Source of the DNA: Gymnodinialimonas phycosphaerae
GTDB taxonomy: Bacteria; Pseudomonadota; Alphaproteobacteria; Rhodobacterales; Rhodobacteraceae
Length of the DNA stretch: 64,000 bases
Direction: 5' to 3'
Assembly: GCF_019195455.1 (NCBI RefSeq)
Contig: NZ_JAIMBW010000001.1
Span: 558,001-622,000 of the forward strand
In this document: in pieces, positions 59,509 through 64,000 of the stretch
How positions within the stretch are numbered: position 1 is the stretch's first letter
Layout: each line of letters opens with the position of its first letter
Translations under genes and position numbers: made by a program
Notes under the pieces: model-generated
What the model saw: the letters and a program-made list of their open reading frames with translations, nothing else
Database searches by the model: none
Told to the model about the DNA's origin: nothing

Positions 59509-59537
59509 CCGCCCCTCCGTCTCGGACGGGGGGGCGG
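59509..59537 (+). other. strong hairpin after aglE
   Basis: CCGCCCCTCCGTC faces GACGGGGGGGCGG across a few bases, giving a very GC-rich stem 18 bp after the aglE stop, without a following T-run. It may attenuate transcription or protect the aglE 3' end. Confidence 0.6.
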
Positions 59538-59538
59538 A

Positions 59539-59631
59539 CCCCGGGCCAAGGCCCGGTCTGCAATGAAGGTCTCGGGCCAAGGCCCGGATTGCGATGAAGA
59601 CCCCGGGCCAAGGCCCGGATTGCGGGCGGGC
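59539..59631 (+). repeat. 31-bp tandem repeat with hairpin, three copies, aglE-aglF gap
   Basis: Three units contain CGGGCCAAGGCCCGG starting at 59542, 59573 and 59604, exactly 31 bp apart, linked by TCTGCAATGAAG/ATTGCGATGAAG-like spacers. Each core is a 6-bp perfect stem with a 3-nt loop. Confidence 0.85.
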
Positions 59632-59685
59632 GGCTACCGAAGCGCGTCACCGGCCAAACATAGCACTCGGGGGGAGGGCGCGCGC

Positions 59686-60663
59686 ATGTCGCCAGTTCTA
59701 CAAGGCATCATCACCATCGTCGTCGGTGTCGGCGGGTGTGTGGGCTACTTCTACTTCGCCAACCTGTTCCTCGATAAGGTGCTGTTCCCCGCCAAGGGGA
59801 CCAATGCGGGCCGTAATATCAACCGCGCGAACATGATCCGCCCCTGGGTGTTCCTGTTCCCCGCGATCTTCGCCCTTGGCCTTTACCTGATGTACCCCGT
59901 CGTGGGCTCGTTCTTCCGGTCGATGTACGACCGCGCGGGCACCGAGTTCGTGGGCGCGGGCAACTACGTGCGCCTGTTCAACAACCCCGATTTCCGGCAG
60001 GCCTTCCTCAACAACATCCTCTGGGCGCTCGTGGTGCCTGCGGTCACGACCTTCATGGGCCTGCTGATCGCGCAACTCACCGACCGCCTGAAGTGGGGCA
60101 ATATCGCCAAATCGATCATCTTCATGCCGATGGCGATCTCCTTCGTGGGGGCCTCGCTGATCTGGAAATTCGTCTACGCGCAAGACCCGGACCTTGGCAT
60201 CATCAACGCCATCGCAACCAGCTTTGGCGCTGATCCGGTCGATCCGCTGCAAATCCCGTTTTGGAACAACTTCCTTCTGATGGTGATCCTGATCTGGATC
60301 CAGACCGGCTTTTCCATGGTGATCCTGTCCGCCGCCCTGCGCGGTGTGCCCGAGGAAACCATCGAGGCCGCGATCATCGACGGCGCCAACCCGTTCCAGG
60401 TGTTCTTCAAGATCAAGGTGCCGCAGATCATCGGCACCATCGTCGTGGTCTGGACCACGATCACCATCCTCGTCCTGAAGGTCTTCGACATCGTCTACAC
60501 GATGACCGGGGGCAACTACGGCACCGAGATCCTGCCGTCCTTCATGATGGATTTCATGTTCCGCGATGACGGGCAGGCGACTGCCGTGGCCTTCGTGATC
60601 ATGCTGGTGGTTCTGCCGGTGATGATCTGGAACATCGTACAAGCCCGCAAGGAGATGCGTTGA
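59686..60663 (+). CDS. aglF: alpha-glucoside ABC transporter permease
   Basis: A 325-residue MalF-like inner-membrane permease with about seven to eight hydrophobic segments. It starts MSPVLQGIITIVVGVGGCVG; PWVFLFPAIFALGLYLMYPV is the second helix region, and the EAA loop reads EETIEAAIIDGANPFQVFFK with conserved G, which docks the ATPase AglK. GGGGGGAGGGCG precedes the ATG. It is followed by aglG one base after its stop. Function: alpha-glucoside uptake. Longer upstream frames extend into the hairpin repeats and are rejected. Confidence 0.92.
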   Translation: MSPVLQGIITIVVGVGGCVGYFYFANLFLDKVLFPAKGTNAGRNINRANMIRPWVFLFPAIFALGLYLMYPVVGSFFRSMYDRAGTEFVGAGNYVRLFNNPDFRQAFLNNILWALVVPAVTTFMGLLIAQLTDRLKWGNIAKSIIFMPMAISFVGASLIWKFVYAQDPDLGIINAIATSFGADPVDPLQIPFWNNFLLMVILIWIQTGFSMVILSAALRGVPEETIEAAIIDGANPFQVFFKIKVPQIIGTIVVVWTTITILVLKVFDIVYTMTGGNYGTEILPSFMMDFMFRDDGQATAVAFVIMLVVLPVMIWNIVQARKEMR

Positions 60664-60664
60664 T

Positions 60665-61885
60665 ATGGATAATATTGCAGGGCGCAAGTCTGGCCTCTCC
60701 ATCGTCACCAACGTCGCCGTCTTCATCATCGTGATCTTGTGGCTGATCCCGACCGTGGGTCTTTTCGTGTCCTCGTTTCGGGACCGCGACCAGATCAGCG
60801 TCTCGGGCTGGTGGGAGGCGCCGTTCTCGGTGGAGCTGACGTACCGCACAAGGGCCGACGACACGCCGACGCGCGACGGTGATCTTTACGTGGCCCAAGG
60901 CAATATCTTCGAGACCGGAGAGGTGCAGGATCAATTCACCTCGGGCGCGAATTCCATCGCCGCCTTCGGTCTGGTCGGGCGCGAACCGGGGGCCTATGCC
61001 GCCGGGGAAACCGTCGACAACCGCGACGGCGGGACGGTCGTGGTCAATGCCGATGGCAGCTATGTCTATACCTCGCCCGAGCCGATCGATGAACGGGGCC
61101 CAAGGCTCTATTTTCTGGCCGAAAGCCCACCCGATTTCACCATGGACAACTATGCCCAGGTCCTGACCGGTCTGGACGAGGATGAGCGCGCGCAAGAGAT
61201 CGCTTCGGGCGCGACATTCGGAGATCTTCTGTTCGAAGAGGCGGGGATTTTCCGCAACTTCATCAACACGCTGACCGTGACGATCCCGGCCACGATCATC
61301 CCGATCCTGATCGCGGCCTTCGCGGCCTATGCCTTGGCGTGGATGGACTTTCCGGGCCGTGGTTTCCTGATCGCCTGTGTCGTGGGCCTTCTGGTGGTGC
61401 CGCTGCAACTGGCGTTGGTGCCGCTGCTGAACCTGCACAACCAGATCGGCATCGGGCAATCGTTCCTGGGGATATGGCTGGCCCATACCGGGTTCGGCCT
61501 GCCGCTGGCGATTTACCTGCTGCGCAACTACATGGTCGGCCTGCCGCGCGACATCATCGAATCCGCCAAGGTCGACGGCGCGACAGACTTCCAGATCTTC
61601 ACCAAGATCATCCTGCCGCTGTCCTTCCCGGCGCTGGCCTCTTTTGCGATCTTCCAGTTCCTGTGGACCTGGAATGACCTGCTGGTGGCCAAGGTCTTCC
61701 TGCCCTCGACCGGGGACGCGCAGGTGATGACCGTGAAGATCGCCGACGATCTTCTGGGCTCACGCGGGGGGGACTGGGGCATTCTTGCGACGGCGGCCTT
61801 CGTTTCCATCGCGATCCCGCTGATCGTCTTCTTCTCCATGCAACGCTACCTCGTGCGCGGCCTTCTGGCCGGGTCCGTGAAGTAA
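60665..61885 (+). CDS. aglG: alpha-glucoside ABC transporter permease, MalG-like
   Basis: A 406-residue permease, longer than MalG (about 296) because of a soluble insertion of about 130 residues after the first helix (YRTRADDTPTRDGDLYVAQG to GPRLYFLAESPPDFTMDNYA), a feature of AglG proteins. The EAA loop is LPRDIIESAKVDGATDFQIF. The remaining helices follow LTVTIPATIIPILIAAFAAY. It pairs with AglF as the channel. It begins one base after aglF stops and ends 24 bp before aglA. Confidence 0.92.
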   Translation: MDNIAGRKSGLSIVTNVAVFIIVILWLIPTVGLFVSSFRDRDQISVSGWWEAPFSVELTYRTRADDTPTRDGDLYVAQGNIFETGEVQDQFTSGANSIAAFGLVGREPGAYAAGETVDNRDGGTVVVNADGSYVYTSPEPIDERGPRLYFLAESPPDFTMDNYAQVLTGLDEDERAQEIASGATFGDLLFEEAGIFRNFINTLTVTIPATIIPILIAAFAAYALAWMDFPGRGFLIACVVGLLVVPLQLALVPLLNLHNQIGIGQSFLGIWLAHTGFGLPLAIYLLRNYMVGLPRDIIESAKVDGATDFQIFTKIILPLSFPALASFAIFQFLWTWNDLLVAKVFLPSTGDAQVMTVKIADDLLGSRGGDWGILATAAFVSIAIPLIVFFSMQRYLVRGLLAGSVK

Positions 61886-61909
61886 ATCTCAAGCACAGAG
61901 TTCTTGCCC

Positions 61910-63571
61910 ATGACCGCCCACCAAACCTTGTCGAAAGATCAAATCCTTGCCGCCGATGCCGATTGGTGGCGGGGTGCGGTGATCTATCAGATCTATCCGC
62001 GCAGCTACCAGGACAGCAACGGCGACGGAATCGGGGATCTCAACGGGATCACCTCGCGTTTGTCGCACATCCAGTCCCTTGGGGTGGATGCCATCTGGAT
62101 CAGCCCGTTCTTCACCTCTCCGATGAAGGATTTCGGCTACGACGTCAGCGATTATTGCGATGTGGACCCGATGTTCGGCTCGCTCAGCGATTTCGACGTT
62201 TTGATCGAGACGGCCCACGCCTTGGGCCTGAAGGTGATGATCGACCTCGTGCTGTCGCATACGTCGGACCAGCACCCCTGGTTCGCCGAAAGCCGCGAGG
62301 ATCGCGACAACCCCCGCGCCGATTGGTACGTCTGGTCGGACCCGAAAGAGGATGGCACGCCCCCCAACAACTGGTTGTCGATCTTCGGCGGATCGGCCTG
62401 GCATTGGGACGCCCGGCGCGAGCAGTATTACCTGCACAACTTCCTCGTCTCCCAGCCCGACCTGAATTTCCATTGCGCAGAGGTGCAGGACGCGCTTCTG
62501 GACGTGGTGCGGTTCTGGCTGGATCGCGGCGTGGATGGCTTCCGGCTCGATACGATCAACTTCTACTTCCACGATGACGAGTTGCGCTCCAACCCCGCGC
62601 TACCGAAGGAAAAGCGCGACGACACGATTGCGCCCTCGGTGAACCCCTACAACCACCAGCTGCACCTCTATTCCAAGAACCAGCCCGAGAACCTCGACTT
62701 CCTCAAGCGCTTCCGCGCGGTGCTGGATGAATACCCCGCCGCCACGGCCGTGGGCGAGGTCGGGGATGCGCAGTTCGGGCTGGAGATCATGGGCCAGTAC
62801 ACGGCGGGCGATGACATGGTCCACATGTGCTATTCGTTCGAATTCCTGGCGAAAGAGCGCCCGACCGCGGCGCGTTTTGCCGATGTTCTGACGCGCATCG
62901 ACAAGGCCGCGCCCGATGGGTGGGCCTGCCTTGCGTTCTCCAACCATGATGTGGTGCGCCATGCCACGCGTTGGGACTTGCCGCCAGCAGCAAGCAGGGC
63001 GTTAACGACGTTAATGATGTGCCTGCGCGGATCGCTGTGCCTCTATCAGGGCGAGGAATTGGGCCTGCACGAGGCCGATGTGCCGTTCGAGGCGCTGCAA
63101 GACCCCTATGGCATCGAGTTCTGGCCCGAGTTCAAGGGCCGCGATGGGTGCCGCACGCCCATGGTGTGGGAACCGTCGAACCAGAACGGCGGCTTTTCCA
63201 ACGGGCAGCCGTGGTTGCCGGTCAGCCACGAACACCTGGCCTATTCCGTCGCCGCGCAAGAGGCTGATCCCGGATCGCTTCTGCACCATTATCGCCGCGC
63301 AATTGCCTTCCGTCACACCCATAAGGCGCTGGTGAAAGGCACCCACGCGGATGTTACGGCCACCGGCGACGTGCTGCATTTCACCCGCACCCAGGGCGAC
63401 GAGACGCTGTTTGTCGCCATCAACCTCTCGGGCGAGCCTGCCGCGCTTGACGCGCCTGCGGGGCACTGGGTGCAAGTCGGACAAGAACTCGGATCGACTG
63501 GCCTTGCGCCGGATGGAAAACTACACCTCGGCCCATGGCAGCCAGCCCTTGCGCTGCGCGTAAATCAATAG
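61910..63571 (+). CDS. aglA: alpha-glucosidase, GH13 family
   Basis: A 553-residue cytoplasmic GH13 enzyme splitting maltose, sucrose or isomaltose-type sugars after import. WWRGAVIYQIYPRSYQDSNG is the family entry; conserved regions are VMIDLVLSHTSDQHPWF, GVDGFRLDTINFYF (nucleophile Asp), ATAVGEVGDAQ (acid/base Glu) and LAFSNHDVVRHATR (third Asp). An upstream TTG at 61904 is possible, but the ATG at 61910 is preferred; both have weak ribosome sites, suggesting coupling with aglG. A TTAACGACGTTAA palindrome lies in its coding sequence, using two TTA codons. Confidence 0.94.
   Translation: MTAHQTLSKDQILAADADWWRGAVIYQIYPRSYQDSNGDGIGDLNGITSRLSHIQSLGVDAIWISPFFTSPMKDFGYDVSDYCDVDPMFGSLSDFDVLIETAHALGLKVMIDLVLSHTSDQHPWFAESREDRDNPRADWYVWSDPKEDGTPPNNWLSIFGGSAWHWDARREQYYLHNFLVSQPDLNFHCAEVQDALLDVVRFWLDRGVDGFRLDTINFYFHDDELRSNPALPKEKRDDTIAPSVNPYNHQLHLYSKNQPENLDFLKRFRAVLDEYPAATAVGEVGDAQFGLEIMGQYTAGDDMVHMCYSFEFLAKERPTAARFADVLTRIDKAAPDGWACLAFSNHDVVRHATRWDLPPAASRALTTLMMCLRGSLCLYQGEELGLHEADVPFEALQDPYGIEFWPEFKGRDGCRTPMVWEPSNQNGGFSNGQPWLPVSHEHLAYSVAAQEADPGSLLHHYRRAIAFRHTHKALVKGTHADVTATGDVLHFTRTQGDETLFVAINLSGEPAALDAPAGHWVQVGQELGSTGLAPDGKLHLGPWQPALALRVNQ
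63002..63014. repeat. TTAACGNCGTTAA palindrome, copy 3
   Basis: TTAACGACGTTAA inside aglA, read as codons GCG-TTA-ACG-ACG-TTA-ATG. Both leucine codons are TTA, which is otherwise very rare here. Confidence 0.6.
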
Positions 63572-63583
63572 GGAGCGACGCAG

Positions 63584-64000
63584 ATGGCAAATCTCAAACT
63601 CACCGATGTCGAAAAGACTTATGGCGGCACCGTTCAGGTGTTGCGCGATATCAACCTGGATATCGAAAAGGGCGAGTTGATCGTGTTCGTCGGCCCCTCT
63701 GGCTGCGGCAAGTCCACGCTTTTGCGCATGATCGCGGGCCTTGAAAAGATCACCGGCGGCGAGCTGCAAATTGACGGCCAGGTCGTCAACGACGTGCCGC
63801 CGTCCGAAAGGGGCATCGCGATGGTGTTCCAGTCCTACGCGCTTTATCCCCACATGACCGTGCGCGACAACATGGCCTTTGCCCTGAAAATCGCGGGCGA
63901 CAGCAAGGAAGAGATCGACCGCAAGGTCAACGCGGCGGCCGAGAAGTTGCAGCTTGAAAACTTCCTCGACCGCCTGCCCAAGGCGCTTTCGGGCGGCCAG
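63584..64000 (+). CDS. aglK: alpha-glucoside ABC transporter ATPase, partial
   Basis: The first 139 codons of a MalK/UgpC-type ATPase; the gene runs off the right edge. [20 protein letters not shown] leads to Walker [21 protein letters not shown], the Q-loop [20 protein letters not shown] and the signature ALSGGQ at the very end. It powers AglEFG. GGGAGCGACGCAG precedes the ATG, 12 bp after the aglA stop. The C-terminal regulatory domain is not visible. Confidence 0.93.
   Translation, partial: MANLKLTDVEKTYGGTVQVLRDINLDIEKGELIVFVGPSGCGKSTLLRMIAGLEKITGGELQIDGQVVNDVPPSERGIAMVFQSYALYPHMTVRDNMAFALKIAGDSKEEIDRKVNAAAEKLQLENFLDRLPKALSGGQ

Noticed and set aside
59539..59631. CRISPR-like array
   Set aside because: Units are contiguous 31-bp tandem copies with near-identical linkers, not repeats separated by unique spacers, and no cas gene is present.

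Overview
The window is GC-rich chromosomal DNA from an alphaproteobacterium, most likely a Rhodobacteraceae (Roseobacter-group) member. The evidence is gene content and style: a C4-type 5-aminolevulinate synthase behind an FnrL-like box, a TakP-type TRAP transporter with oversized permeases, an aglEFGAK alpha-glucoside locus, a DUF2852 protein, a VPLPA-CTERM protein, CtrA-like TTAA-N7-TTAA boxes and mini-motifs such as TTGTATYTGGCAAGATGAA between genes. I see no rRNA, tRNA, insertion sequence, prophage or CRISPR array. Almost every long antisense reading frame is a shadow of a real gene.

Layout. 1-3.5 kb: a leftward ilv operon (leader peptide, attenuator, ilvB, two small exported proteins, ilvN). 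3.6-10.7 kb: phoX behind a Pho box, then a three-gene TRAP transporter operon. 10.7-13.9 kb: VOC protein and bpt, RDD protein, DUF2852 protein, SRPBCC protein. 13.9-24.2 kb: valine catabolism in two blocks (mmsB, 3-hydroxyisobutyryl-CoA hydrolase and acyl-CoA dehydrogenase; then mmsA with a divergent LysR regulator). Between these blocks lie a VPLPA-CTERM protein, a carboxylate-amine ligase, an exported DsrE-like protein and small exported proteins. 24.4-34.2 kb: orphan methyltransferase, CBS protein, coaD, two cyclophilins, an ABC-F ATPase, small membrane and lipoproteins, a thioesterase and parE. 34.2-41.2 kb: pilin-like protein, DUF1007/NicO metal pair, a repeat-rich gene-free stretch, MATE pump, M20 peptidase, cytochrome P460. 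41.2-50.4 kb: hemA, RodZ-like protein, ispG, FAD-linked oxidase, VIT protein, CapD/FlaA1-type epimerase. 50.5-54.5 kb: an unassigned catabolic cluster (Gfo/Idh/MocA and HutC-type GntR divergent from an LLM monooxygenase and an aldo/keto reductase). 54.5 kb to the end: alpha-glucoside uptake and use (glk, GH1 glucosidase and aglR divergent from aglE-aglF-aglG-aglA-aglK, the last cut by the window edge).

How it works together: AglEFGK would import alpha-glucosides, AglA and the GH1 enzyme would release glucose, and Glk would phosphorylate it under LacI-type control at CCAAAGCGCTTTGG operators. The dehydrogenase, hydrolase, MmsB and MmsA form the lower valine pathway to propionyl-CoA, while ilvBN makes the same amino acid under attenuation by a leader peptide with an ILVLV run.

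The most unusual observations are in non-coding DNA: a 32-bp tandem duplication of a translation-initiation region that gives two overlapping mini-ORFs before the LysR gene; a seven-unit, 11-bp-phased repeat upstream of the MATE gene whose last four units resemble Pho-box half-sites; a 31-bp triple hairpin repeat between aglE and aglF; an over-abundance of TTAA-N5-TTAA elements, including one 13-bp palindrome that uses rare TTA codons; and two small exported proteins embedded by stop/start overlaps in the ilvB-ilvN operon. No single gene set here can be claimed as a wholly new system from sequence alone. The LLM/aldo-keto/Gfo/GntR cluster and the ilv-embedded exported pair are the best protein-level candidates.
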